This document shows, piece by piece, positions 1 through 7,475 of a stretch of DNA of 9,819 bases. The DNA comes from JBBQSN01 sp038213835 (GTDB lineage Bacteria > Actinomycetota > Actinomycetes > Actinomycetales > CAWJMD01). Position 1 is the stretch's first letter. Each line of letters starts with the position of its first letter. The translations under genes and the position numbers were made by a program. The stretch spans positions 1-9,819 of the forward strand of contig JBBQSN010000133.1 in NCBI GenBank assembly GCA_038213835.1, read 5' to 3'. The notes under the pieces were generated by a model. It saw only the letters and a program-made list of their open reading frames with translations. It made no database searches and was not told the DNA's origin.

Positions 1-465
1 CCGACCGCGGACGGCGAGCGGGACGTCGTCGGCCGACGGCTGGCCCGGCGCCAGGAGGCGACCTCGCTCGCACCGGTGGTCGACGCCGCCGGCCTGGCCC
101 GGCTGCAGGCAGGGGTCGAGCTCGTGGACGTCGACCCCGACGTCGTGGCGTACGCCGTGGCCCTCACCCGCGCCACCCGCGACCACGCGCAGGTCGAGGT
201 CGGCGCCTCGCCCCGCGGGTCGCTGGCCCTGGTCCTGGTCGCGCGGGCGCTGGCGGTGCTCGACGGCCGCGACGTGGTCGTCCCCGAGGACGTGAAGGCC
301 TGTGCGGTGGCCGTCCTGGCCCACCGGCTGACCCTCGCGCCGGAGACCTGGTCCACCGGCCTGCGGGCCGTCGACGTCGTCACCGACCTGCTCGGGCGCG
401 TCCCCACCCCCTCGACCCGGCGCGACGCCGACGCCTCCACCACCCCGACGGACCGGAAGCCCTGA
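1..465 (+). CDS. MoxR-family AAA+ ATPase, C-terminal part (5' end outside window)
   Basis: The frame is open from base 1, and 154 codons are visible up to a TGA at 463-465. The part seen is the C-terminal helical lid of a MoxR ATPase: an RRLARRQ/SPVV-like linker (here LAPVV, about residues 12-27), then GASPRGSLAL (visible residues 68-77), whose Arg72 is the expected sensor-2 arginine contacting nucleotide. The following segment, ARALAVLDGRDVVVPEDV, is typical of the family. Walker A and B lie upstream of the window. MoxR ATPases are chaperone-like AAA+ proteins that act with vWA-domain partners to assemble or activate target complexes. That fits the DUF58 gene starting 1 nt after this stop. 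The last 20 residues (after VPTPS) are a hydrophilic, low-complexity tail. The family call is firm; the client in this organism is unknown. Confidence 0.9.
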   Translation, partial: PTADGERDVVGRRLARRQEATSLAPVVDAAGLARLQAGVELVDVDPDVVAYAVALTRATRDHAQVEVGASPRGSLALVLVARALAVLDGRDVVVPEDVKACAVAVLAHRLTLAPETWSTGLRAVDVVTDLLGRVPTPSTRRDADASTTPTDRKP

Positions 466-466
466 C

Positions 467-1825
467 GTGCACGAGCCCCGCTGGACCGGGTCGAGGGCGG
501 CACGCCGCGCGGCGCTGCTCTGCCTGCTCCTGCCCACCCTGGGGGTGGCGACGGGACGGGCCGACGTCGTGCTGCTCGCGGCCCCCCTGGTCGTGGGCAC
601 GGCGCTCGCCCTGGCTGCCCAGCTGCTGGGCGCGGCGCCCCGGTCGGCCGCAGGCTCCGCCGACAGCGCGGCCGGGGTCGCGGTCCGTGCTCCCGCGCAG
701 GTGGGGCAGGGGGAGCAGGTCGCGGTCGAGATCGAGGCCACCGTCCCGCCCGGGACGCAGGCCGCGGTGCTGCGGCTGCCGTCCCAGGGGTCGCTGCCGT
801 TCGGCACGGTCGGGGTGGTCCGCGGTGCCACCGGCACCCGCCCGGTGACCCGCCGACTCGGCGTCGTCCTCTCGCTGCCGCTGTGGGGCTCGGTCCTGGT
901 CGCCCGTCCCGACCTGCGGCTGGTCGGTGCCGACGCCCTGGTGCTGGCTGATCCGCTGACCGGTCCGCACCGCACCGTGCGGGTGCTGCCGGCCGCCGAC
1001 CGCGGTACGCCCGCCCCCCTGCGGCCGCGCACCACCGGGGTGGTGGGCATGCACCGCACGCGGCGCGGCGGCGAGGGCCTCGACCTCCTCGACGTCCGCG
1101 AGTTCCGCCCTGGTGACGCGATGCGCCGGATCGACTGGCGGGTCAGCGCCCGGCGCGGCTCGCTGCACGTGCGCCGCAACGCCCTGGACGCGGACGCCGA
1201 CGTCGCGGTGCTGGTCGACACCAGGCTCGACGTCGGCCGCCAGGTGGCCGGGTGGCCGCGGCCGCCGGGCCCGGAGGGCGTGGGCACCTCGGAGCCGGGG
1301 GCGAGCCTGGACCTGTCCGTGCGGGCAGCCGTCACGCTCACCCGCTCGCTGCTCGAGCAGGGCGACCGGGTCACCGTCGTCGACCTCAGCCGGCCGCGGC
1401 AGTCGGTGCCGCCCGGCACCGGACGCCGTCAGCTGCGCCGCGTGCGCGCGCGGCTGGTCGACAGCGCCGTGCACTGGCAGGCGCGCAAGGTCGTGCTGCG
1501 CCCCGGGAGCATCCAGCCGGGGATGGTGGCCGTCCTGGTCTCGCCGTTCCTCGACGACGCCGTGGAGGACCTCGCGCTGCGGCTGCGCCGGCGCGGCACC
1601 GAGGTGGTGGCGGTCGACACCCTCCCCGGCCCGCTCGACCTGGACCACCCCGGGTCGCACGAGCCGGTCCGCGACCGGACGGCCGCGCGACTGGTGCAGC
1701 GCGAGCGCGCCGAGCGGCTTCGCCGGCTGCGGGCGTCGGGCGTCGTGGTGGGCCCGTCCGAGGCCGCCGCGCTGGCCCGGGTGCTGCGCGAGGTCGCCCG
1801 ACGACGACGGCAGGTCGGGCGGTGA
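467..1825 (+). CDS. DUF58 domain protein, membrane-anchored, MoxR partner
   Basis: This is a 452-residue protein. The GTG start lies 1 nt after the MoxR stop and has a GGAAG ribosome site at 455-459, 7 nt upstream. An Arg-rich N-terminus is followed by two hydrophobic segments (about 15-30 and 33-54) that should anchor it in the membrane. A beta-rich middle (about 70-175) follows. The DUF58 signature lies at about 207-238 and includes DVREFRPGD, RRIDWRVSARR and HVRRN. After it comes a vWA-like strand, VAVLVDTR (247-252), where the metal-binding DxSxS of true vWA domains is replaced by DTRLD. The rest is a Rossmann-like alternation ending in an Arg-rich C-terminus. DUF58 proteins are regularly paired with MoxR ATPases, probably in assembly of envelope or secreted complexes. 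The exact role is not known. The next gene overlaps its stop codon. Confidence 0.88.
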   Translation: MHEPRWTGSRAARRAALLCLLLPTLGVATGRADVVLLAAPLVVGTALALAAQLLGAAPRSAAGSADSAAGVAVRAPAQVGQGEQVAVEIEATVPPGTQAAVLRLPSQGSLPFGTVGVVRGATGTRPVTRRLGVVLSLPLWGSVLVARPDLRLVGADALVLADPLTGPHRTVRVLPAADRGTPAPLRPRTTGVVGMHRTRRGGEGLDLLDVREFRPGDAMRRIDWRVSARRGSLHVRRNALDADADVAVLVDTRLDVGRQVAGWPRPPGPEGVGTSEPGASLDLSVRAAVTLTRSLLEQGDRVTVVDLSRPRQSVPPGTGRRQLRRVRARLVDSAVHWQARKVVLRPGSIQPGMVAVLVSPFLDDAVEDLALRLRRRGTEVVAVDTLPGPLDLDHPGSHEPVRDRTAARLVQRERAERLRRLRASGVVVGPSEAAALARVLREVARRRRQVGR

Positions 1826-2406
1826 GGATGCACCTGCGACCGGGGTCGAGCTGGACCGCCGAGGAGATCCACCCCCGGCTGGTGACGGGTTGGCTGCTGC
1901 GGGTCGTCGTGGGCGTGCTGGCGCTGGCCGCCGTGCTCGTCGTGGTGCTGGTCGCGGGGGGTAGCGGGCTGCGGCTGCTGGGCCTGCTCGTCCTGGTCGG
2001 CGTCGTCGTCGGGATGCTCGCCTCGCCCACCTCTCCGCTGGCGACCGTCTTCGTCGTGCTCGCGGCACTGGTCGTGCTCGACGCGCCGGCGTTCCCGTGG
2101 CTCGCGCTGCCGGTCGGCGCCCTGCTGCACGCCGTCCACGTCGGGGTGGCCTGGTGCGCCGTGGTGCCGCCGGACGCCGAGGTCGAGGTCGCCGCGCTCT
2201 GGCCCAGCGTGGTGCGCTGGCTGCTGACCCAGGCGCTCTGCCTGCCGGTCGCGCTCGTGGTGCTGCTCGTCGCAGGCGGGAGCCGCGCCGCGCCGGGCTG
2301 GTCGGGTGCTGCTGCCGTCGGCGCCGGTGCGGTCCTGGTCGCGTCCGGCGTGCTGCTGGCCTGGCTCGCCCGGCGCGGCACCGACCGCACCGGGGACGGC
2401 CCCTAG
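1822..2406 (+). CDS. Small polytopic membrane protein of the MoxR-DUF58 operon, function unknown
   Basis: The protein is about 194 residues, rich in Val, Leu and Ala. I place the start at GTG 1822, which overlaps the DUF58 stop as GTGA and has an AGG at 1812-1814 with 7-nt spacing. ATG 1828 is the alternative and would give 192 residues. A short polar N-terminus (SSWTAEEIHPR) precedes about six hydrophobic stretches near residues 24-45, 49-66, 72-88, 92-113, 133-153 and 160-182, with an Arg/Asp-rich tail. The segment WCAVVPPDAEVEV between the fourth and fifth helices is the only extended polar loop. I do not recognise a named family. Its position suggests a membrane partner of the MoxR-DUF58 pair, an inference from gene order. 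The gene certainly encodes something: the frame is open, the hydrophobic pattern is coherent and the packing is tight. Confidence 0.75.
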   Translation: MRMHLRPGSSWTAEEIHPRLVTGWLLRVVVGVLALAAVLVVVLVAGGSGLRLLGLLVLVGVVVGMLASPTSPLATVFVVLAALVVLDAPAFPWLALPVGALLHAVHVGVAWCAVVPPDAEVEVAALWPSVVRWLLTQALCLPVALVVLLVAGGSRAAPGWSGAAAVGAGAVLVASGVLLAWLARRGTDRTGDGP

Positions 2407-2409
2407 GCT
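2404..2409 (+). promoter_or_regulatory. Predicted -10 element of a leaderless metB promoter
   Basis: TAGGCT fits the actinobacterial -10 pattern TANNNT and ends 6 nt before the GTG start of metB, so the transcript would begin at or next to the start codon. Its first three bases are the stop codon of the preceding membrane-protein gene. A weak -35 candidate, CCGACC at 2381-2386, sits exactly 17 nt upstream. No Shine-Dalgarno sequence is visible before the GTG, which supports leaderless expression. No riboswitch can fit, because only 9 nt separate the two genes. Confidence 0.5.
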
Positions 2410-2415
2410 GCTCCC

Positions 2416-3609
2416 GTGAGCTATGTCGAGAAGGCCGGTTTCTCCACGCGTGCGATCCACGCGGGCTCGGAGCCGGACCCCACCACCGGTGCCGTCGTCC
2501 CCCCGATCTACCAGGTCTCCACCTACGCCCAGGACGGCGTCGGCGGCCTGCGGAACGGCTACGAGTACTCGCGGTCCGCGAACCCGACCCGCGACGCGCT
2601 GCAGGAGTGCCTGGCCAGCCTCGAGCAGGGCGAGGCCGCGTTCGCGTTCGCCTCCGGGCTGGCGGCCGAGGACACCCTGCTGCGCACCGTGCTGTCACCG
2701 GGCGACCACCTGCTGCTGCCGGACGACGCCTACGGCGGCACCTTCCGGCTGGTCGACAAGGTCGTGACCCGCTGGGGCGTCGAGCACACGCCGGTGCACC
2801 TGTCCGACCTCGACGCCGTGCGCGCCGCGATCCGTCCGGGCAGCACGAAGGTGGTGTGGTGCGAGACGCCCACCAACCCCCTGCTCGGCGTCTCCGACAT
2901 CACGGCGCTGGCCGAGATCGCCCACGCCGCAGGCGCTCTGCTCGTGGTCGACAACACCTTCGCCACGCCGTACCTGCAGAACCCGATCGTCCTCGGAGCC
3001 GACGTCGTCGTGCACTCGACGACCAAGTACTGCGGCGGCCACTCCGACGTCGTGGGTGGCGCGCTCGTCGTCGGGGAGGGTACTGGCGTCCCCGGGACGG
3101 GTGAGTCTCTGACCGAGCGGGTCGGCTTCCACCAGAACGCCCTCGGGGCCGTCGCCGGGCCGTTCGACGCCTGGCTCACGCTGCGTGGGCTCAAGACGCT
3201 CGCGGTGCGGATGGACCGGCACTGCGACAACGCCGAGGCGGTCGCCGCGCACCTCGACGCCCACCCGCTGGTGCAGCAGGTGATCTACCCGGGTCTGCCC
3301 TCGCACCCCGACCACGAGGTCGCGTCCCGGCAGATGCGCCGTGCCGGCGGCATGGTCTCGTTCCGGGTCGGCTCGCAGGAGGCCGCGCTCGCGGTCTGCG
3401 CGGCCACCGAGGTCTTCATCCTGGCGGAGTCGCTCGGCGGCATCGAGTCCCTGATCGAGCACCCGGGGCAGATGACGCACGCCTCGGTCGCCGGATCAGC
3501 GCTCGAGGTGCCGTCCGACCTGATCCGGCTCTCGGTCGGCATCGAGGACGTCGACGACCTCCTCTCCGACCTGGACGCCGCGCTCGAGCAGGCGCTGGGC
3601 GACCGGTAG
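2416..3609 (+). CDS. metB: Cystathionine gamma-synthase (possibly with gamma-lyase activity)
   Basis: This 397-residue PLP enzyme of the Cys/Met metabolism family has the normal full length. It joins cysteine to an activated homoserine ester to make cystathionine in methionine synthesis, or in the lyase direction splits cystathionine to cysteine, 2-oxobutyrate and ammonia. Visible signatures are TRAIHAG (11-17), YSRSANPTR (51-59) with the Tyr and Arg that hold the cofactor phosphate of the neighbouring subunit, DDAYGG (103-108) with the Tyr that stacks on PLP, Asp179 in VVDNTF, the Schiff-base Lys204 in HSTTKYCGGHSD, LAESLGGIESL (336-346), and Arg371 in LIRLSVGIED for the substrate carboxylate. 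Synthase and lyase share these residues, including the Glu in LAESLGG, so the sequence does not decide between them. No cystathionine beta-synthase gene is in the window. I chose GTG 2416 because the homology begins at once (GFSTRAIHAG). Confidence 0.93.
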   Translation: MSYVEKAGFSTRAIHAGSEPDPTTGAVVPPIYQVSTYAQDGVGGLRNGYEYSRSANPTRDALQECLASLEQGEAAFAFASGLAAEDTLLRTVLSPGDHLLLPDDAYGGTFRLVDKVVTRWGVEHTPVHLSDLDAVRAAIRPGSTKVVWCETPTNPLLGVSDITALAEIAHAAGALLVVDNTFATPYLQNPIVLGADVVVHSTTKYCGGHSDVVGGALVVGEGTGVPGTGESLTERVGFHQNALGAVAGPFDAWLTLRGLKTLAVRMDRHCDNAEAVAAHLDAHPLVQQVIYPGLPSHPDHEVASRQMRRAGGMVSFRVGSQEAALAVCAATEVFILAESLGGIESLIEHPGQMTHASVAGSALEVPSDLIRLSVGIEDVDDLLSDLDAALEQALGDR

Positions 3610-3615
3610 GTCAAG

Positions 3616-4983
3616 GTGGCAGCACCCCTCGCGGTGGTCTGCGTCGACGTCGGCTCGACCTTCACCAAGGCCGTCGCCGTCGACCTGCGTCGCGGCTCGG
3701 CCGGCGACCCGCTCGGCACCTCGACGCACCCGACCACGGCGAGCACCGACGTCCTGGTCGGTCTCGACACCGTCGTGGCCGACCTGGCCGGCATCGCGGG
3801 CGAGGATCCCGAGCTGCTCGTCTGCTCCAGCGCGGGTGGCGGCCTTCGCCTCGCGGTCGTCGGCTACGAGGGTGCGGTCACGGCCGAGGCGGGGCACCGG
3901 GTGGGGCTCTCGGCCGGTGCCAAGGTGGTGCACGTGGCCACCGGAGAGCTCGACGCCGCGGGGGTGCGCGCCCTGCGAGCGGCGCGTCCCGACGTCGTGC
4001 TGCTGGTGGGCGGCACCGACGGTGGCAACGCGAAGGTGCTGAGGCACAACGCTTCCCGGATCGCGGGCGCCCGGATCACCGCCCCCGTCGTCGTCGCCGG
4101 CAACATCGAGGTGCGCGACGACGTGATGGCGGCCCTGGCCGCCACCGGCCGTCGGGCGGTCAGCGCGCCCAACGTCCTGCCGCGGATCGGCACGCTCGAG
4201 CCGGCGGGCGCCCGGGCCGCGATCCGCGAGGTGTTCCTGCGCCACGTGATCGGCGGCAAGGGCCTGTCGCGGGGACCGCGGTTCGCCTCGCTCGTCCGGG
4301 CCGCCACGCCGGACGCCGTCCTGGCCGGGGTCGAGGTGCTCGCGGAGGCGGTCGGCGGCGACGTGCTCGTGGTCGACGTCGGTGGGGCCACGACCGACGT
4401 CTACTCGGTCCTGTCGCCCGAGGGGGAGGACGCCACCCTGCGCAAGGAGGTCGTGGCGCCGCTGTGGCACTCCCGCACGGTCGAGGGCGACCTCGGGATG
4501 CGGCACGGCGCAGCGGGAGTGGTCGAGGCGGCGATCGGCGAGCGGCTGCTGGCACCCGACGACCAGGGGCGGCTGACGGCGGCGGCCGCGACCCGCGTGG
4601 CCGAGCCCGAGCGGCTGCCCGGCTCTGCCGAGGAGGTGGCCGACGACACCGCCCTCGGACGGCTGGCCGTCACGGTGGCCCTGCGCCGGCACGCGCGCCC
4701 GGGGGGCCCGACCCGGGCCGGGAAGGACCTGCGCGGGGTCGAGGTCGTGGTCGGCTCCGGCGGGGTGCTCCGGCACGCCACCGACGCCGCGCGCCGGGAC
4801 GTGCTGGCGCCCGCGACCGAGGACCACGCCGGGGGGTGGCGGGTGCCGACGTCCCCCGTGGTCGTCGTCGACGAGCGGTCGGTCCTGTTCGCCGCCGGCC
4901 TCCTGCACGACACGCGACCCGAGGCCGCCGCGCGCCTGGCCCGCACCGTCGTCCGGACATCGGGGACGCATCGGGGACACTGA
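3616..4983 (+). CDS. MutL/GlmL-family ASKHA ATPase (B12 aminomutase accessory-like)
   Basis: This 455-residue protein is related to the glutamate mutase accessory protein MutL/GlmL, not to the DNA-repair MutL. Two ASKHA phosphate-binding loops are clear: DVGSTFTK (11-18) and DVGGATTDVYSV (254-265). VGGTDGGN (131-138), VAGNIEV (160-166), TVEGDLGMR (288-296) and VVGSGGVLRH (378-387) are further family landmarks. Length is normal and no key motif is missing. Family members are usually encoded beside coenzyme-B12-dependent glutamate mutase or ornithine aminomutase and are thought to maintain those enzymes. No mutase is seen here, so its client is unknown. The GTG start lies 6 nt after the metB stop, with AGG (3608-3610) 5 nt upstream of the codon. 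The last codons contain an imperfect 11-bp tandem duplication (4958-4979). Confidence 0.85.
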   Translation: MAAPLAVVCVDVGSTFTKAVAVDLRRGSAGDPLGTSTHPTTASTDVLVGLDTVVADLAGIAGEDPELLVCSSAGGGLRLAVVGYEGAVTAEAGHRVGLSAGAKVVHVATGELDAAGVRALRAARPDVVLLVGGTDGGNAKVLRHNASRIAGARITAPVVVAGNIEVRDDVMAALAATGRRAVSAPNVLPRIGTLEPAGARAAIREVFLRHVIGGKGLSRGPRFASLVRAATPDAVLAGVEVLAEAVGGDVLVVDVGGATTDVYSVLSPEGEDATLRKEVVAPLWHSRTVEGDLGMRHGAAGVVEAAIGERLLAPDDQGRLTAAAATRVAEPERLPGSAEEVADDTALGRLAVTVALRRHARPGGPTRAGKDLRGVEVVVGSGGVLRHATDAARRDVLAPATEDHAGGWRVPTSPVVVVDERSVLFAAGLLHDTRPEAAARLARTVVRTSGTHRGH

Positions 4984-4987
4984 GGGC

Positions 4988-6217
4988 GTGTCCTCCTCTC
5001 CACTGCCTCCCGCGGCGCCGCCACCGGCGAAGCCGGACGTTCCGGCGCCGGCCTCGTCCACGTCCCCCGTCCCGGCCAGCCTCGTGGTCGCCGCACAGGT
5101 CGCGTGGCGCGTGGTGGCCGTCCTGGTCGCCCTCGGTGCCCTGCTGTGGCTGGTGTCCTACTTCCGGGTATTGGTGATCCCGCTCCTGGTCGCCCTGCTC
5201 CTCACCTCGCTGGTGATCCCGATGACCGACCTGCTGGCCCGGCACAAGGTGCCGAGGGGCCTGGCCGTGGCGGCCACCCTGCTGGCGCTGATCGCGGTCG
5301 TCGCCGGGCTGTTCACGCTCGTGGGCACCCAGCTCGCCAGCGGCATCGCCGGCCTGAGCTCCAAGGCCGGCGACGGCTTCTCCCAGGTGCAGGGCTGGTT
5401 GGCCGACGGTCCGCTGAACCTCAGCTCGGAGCAGGTCGACTCCTACCTGCAGCAGGCCCGCGACCAGATCACGGCGAACAGCGAGGAGATCGCCAGCCGG
5501 GCGCTCACCATCACCGCGACGGCGGGCGAGGTCGTCACCGGGATGTTCCTGGTGCTGTTCGCGATGATCTTCCTGCTGCTCGAGGGCGAGCGGATCTGGC
5601 GCTGGCTCGTGCACCTGCTTCCGGCCAACACCCACGCCCCGGTCGACACCGCGGGGCGGGCGGGCTGGCGCACGCTGACCTCGTACGTGCGCGCGACCGT
5701 CGTCGTGGCCACCGCTGACGCCGTCGGCATCGGTGTGGGCGCGGCACTGCTGGGCGTGCCGCTCGCGATCCCGCTGGCGGTGCTGGTCTTCCTCGGCGCC
5801 TTCGTGCCGATCGTCGGCGCGTTCCTCAGCGGAGGTGTGGCGGTCCTGGTCGCCCTGGTCGCGCTCGGTCCCCTCAAGGCGCTGCTGATGCTCGGTGTGG
5901 TCGTGCTCGTGCAGCAGCTCGAGTCGCACGTGCTGCAGCCCTTCCTGCTCGGTCGGGCGGTCTCCGTGCACCCGCTCGCGGTGGTGCTCGCGATCGGTGC
6001 CGGGCTGCTCGTCGCGGGCATCGTCGGCGCGCTCTTCTCGGTGCCGCTGGTGGCGTTCCTCAACACCGCGGTGCACTCGCTGCGCGGACGCGACGACCCG
6101 ATGGTGGCCGAGCTCGCGCGCCCCGACTTCAGGGTCGACCTGCGCCGGCGCACCGAGCGTGGTCGCAAGGTCGCCGCGTCGACGCCGCCGCCTGCCGAGC
6201 CGGATGACCCGGCCTGA
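4988..6217 (+). CDS. AI-2E family membrane transporter (PerM/YdiK type)
   Basis: This 409-residue polytopic membrane protein has a Pro/Ala-rich cytoplasmic N-terminus (6-29), then hydrophobic segments near 37-56, 60-80, 91-115, 180-198, a cluster at 236-306, and 328-358. A large polar region (about 118-178) lies between the early and late helices, as is usual for the family. The family signature QQLESHVLQPFLLG (309-322) followed by VHPLAVVLAIG (327-337) is clear. The C-terminus (363-409) is charged and Pro-rich. Despite the name, few members export autoinducer-2, and others have been linked to ion or small-molecule efflux, so the substrate cannot be read here. The GTG start is 4 nt after the upstream stop with only a cramped GAGGG before it, which suggests translational coupling to the MutL-type gene. 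Confidence 0.88.
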   Translation: MSSSPLPPAAPPPAKPDVPAPASSTSPVPASLVVAAQVAWRVVAVLVALGALLWLVSYFRVLVIPLLVALLLTSLVIPMTDLLARHKVPRGLAVAATLLALIAVVAGLFTLVGTQLASGIAGLSSKAGDGFSQVQGWLADGPLNLSSEQVDSYLQQARDQITANSEEIASRALTITATAGEVVTGMFLVLFAMIFLLLEGERIWRWLVHLLPANTHAPVDTAGRAGWRTLTSYVRATVVVATADAVGIGVGAALLGVPLAIPLAVLVFLGAFVPIVGAFLSGGVAVLVALVALGPLKALLMLGVVVLVQQLESHVLQPFLLGRAVSVHPLAVVLAIGAGLLVAGIVGALFSVPLVAFLNTAVHSLRGRDDPMVAELARPDFRVDLRRRTERGRKVAASTPPPAEPDDPA

Positions 6218-6235
6218 ACGGGCAGCCCGCTCTGG

Positions 6236-6241
6236 CAGGAT
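6236..6241 (+). promoter_or_regulatory. Possible -10 element of a leaderless ilvA promoter
   Basis: CAGGAT keeps the conserved A at position 2 and T at position 6 of the actinobacterial -10 and ends 7 nt before the ATG of ilvA. CTGAAC (6214-6219), overlapping the stop of the permease gene, is a weak -35 candidate with 16-nt spacing. The same bases include AGGA (6237-6240), 8 nt from the ATG, which could instead be a Shine-Dalgarno sequence in a transcript from upstream. The sequence alone does not separate the two readings. Confidence 0.35.
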
Positions 6242-6248
6242 CGCCGCC

Positions 6249-7475
6249 ATGGTGACCCCATCCCTGCCCGTGACCCTCGCCGACATCGAGGCCGCTCGCG
6301 TGCTGCTCGCCGACGTCATCCGTCCCACGCCGCTGGAGTTCAGCCGGGCCCTGTCCGCACGGGTCGGGGGTGACGTCCACCTCAAGCTCGAGAACCTGCA
6401 GCGCGCAGGTTCTTTCAAGATCCGCGGTGCGTACACCAGGATGGCCGGGCTGTCCGCGCACGAGCGCGCCCGTGGCGTGGTGGCGGCCAGCGCCGGCAAC
6501 CACGCGCAGGGCGTCGCGCTGGCTGCTCAGCTGCTCGGCATCCACGCGACCGTCTACATGCCTGCCGGCGCCCCCATCCCCAAGGTGCTCGCCACCCGCG
6601 GCTACGGCGCCGAGGTCGAGTTCCACGGTGACACCGTCGACGAGTGCCTGGTCGCCGCCCGCGAGCACGAGCACCGCACGGGCGCCGTCCTGATCCACCC
6701 GTTCGACCACGTCGACGTCGTCGCAGGGCAGGGCACCTGCGGGCTGGAGATCCTCGAGCAGTGCCCGGACGTGCGGACCGTGCTGGTGTGCACCGGGGGT
6801 GGCGGGCTGCTCGCCGGGATCGCCGCCGCGGTCAAGGCGACCCGGCCGGACGTGCGGGTGGTCGGGGTCCAGGCCGCCAGGGCCGCCGCCTTCCCCGAGT
6901 CGCTGGCGCAGGGCCGTCCCGTCCCGCTGGAGCGGATGCGCACGATGGCCGACGGCATCGCGGTCGGGTGCCCGGGCGAGGTCCCCTTCCGGCTGGTGCA
7001 GGCGCTGGTCGACGACGTCGTCACCGTGGACGAGGACCTGATCGCGCGCGCGATGCTGTTCCTGATGGAGCGGGCCAAGCAGGTGGCCGAGCCCGCCGGT
7101 GCCGCCGGTGTCGCCGCCCTGCTGGACCACCCGACCGACTTCGAACCGCCTGTCGTGGCGGTGGTGTCCGGCGGCAACATCGATCCGCTGCTGCTCATGC
7201 AGGTGCTGCGCCACGGCATGCTCGCAGCCGGTCGCTACCTGCAGTTCCAGGTCCGGGTGGCCGATCGTCCGGGCTCGCTGGCGCGGCTGGTCGCGCTGCT
7301 CGCCGAGACCGACGCGAACGTGCTGGAGGTCGTGCACAACCGCACCGACCAGCAGCTCGGCATGGACGAGGTGGAGATCGGCGTGCAGCTGGAGACCAAG
7401 GGCCCCGACCACGCCACCGAGGTGCTGGCGCACCTGCACGACGCCGGCTTCCCCGCACGGCTGCGCGAGGCGTAG
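6249..7475 (+). CDS. ilvA: Threonine ammonia-lyase with C-terminal ACT domain
   Basis: This 408-residue PLP enzyme of fold type II deaminates threonine to 2-oxobutyrate and ammonia, the first step towards isoleucine and a route to propionyl-CoA. The catalytic domain (about 8-325) shows KLENLQRAGSFKIRGA with Schiff-base Lys57, SAGNHAQG (81-88) for the substrate carboxylate, the glycine loop CTGGGGLLAG (181-190) for the cofactor phosphate, and VVSGGN (305-310) at the pyridine-ring side. The C-terminal part (about 332-405, beginning LQFQVRVADRPGSLARLVALL) is a single ACT-type domain, which in this family usually carries amino-acid feedback control. Length and single ACT domain match the medium form of the enzyme, not the longer form with paired regulatory domains. 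I chose ATG 6249 because homology starts shortly after it and the open frame further upstream overlaps the permease gene. GTG 6252 is a less likely start. Confidence 0.93.
   Translation: MVTPSLPVTLADIEAARVLLADVIRPTPLEFSRALSARVGGDVHLKLENLQRAGSFKIRGAYTRMAGLSAHERARGVVAASAGNHAQGVALAAQLLGIHATVYMPAGAPIPKVLATRGYGAEVEFHGDTVDECLVAAREHEHRTGAVLIHPFDHVDVVAGQGTCGLEILEQCPDVRTVLVCTGGGGLLAGIAAAVKATRPDVRVVGVQAARAAAFPESLAQGRPVPLERMRTMADGIAVGCPGEVPFRLVQALVDDVVTVDEDLIARAMLFLMERAKQVAEPAGAAGVAALLDHPTDFEPPVVAVVSGGNIDPLLLMQVLRHGMLAAGRYLQFQVRVADRPGSLARLVALLAETDANVLEVVHNRTDQQLGMDEVEIGVQLETKGPDHATEVLAHLHDAGFPARLREA

Noticed and set aside
1252..1821. Upstream extension of the small membrane protein into the DUF58 gene
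   Set aside because: It is Gly/Ala/Arg/Pro-rich shadow sequence inside the DUF58 gene. The hydrophobic protein begins after GTG 1822 or ATG 1828.
2407..2415. SAM or cobalamin riboswitch before metB
   Set aside because: Only 9 nt separate metB from the preceding gene, so there is no room for an aptamer in non-coding sequence.
380..2698. 772-codon open frame on the minus strand opposite the DUF58, membrane and metB genes
   Set aside because: It is antisense to three genes with clear family or membrane signatures. Its translation is dominated by Arg, Pro, Gly and Ala runs typical of GC-rich shadow frames, with no recognisable domain.
3496..5061. 521-codon open frame on the minus strand opposite the MutL-type gene
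   Set aside because: It is low-complexity, Gly/Asp/Arg/His-rich shadow coding with no motif, and it lies opposite an intact ASKHA ATPase.
5895..6248. Upstream extension of ilvA by 118 codons
   Set aside because: The extension overlaps the conserved C-terminal signature of the permease in another frame and reads as Ser/Arg/Cys-rich noise. Threonine ammonia-lyase homology starts just after ATG 6249.
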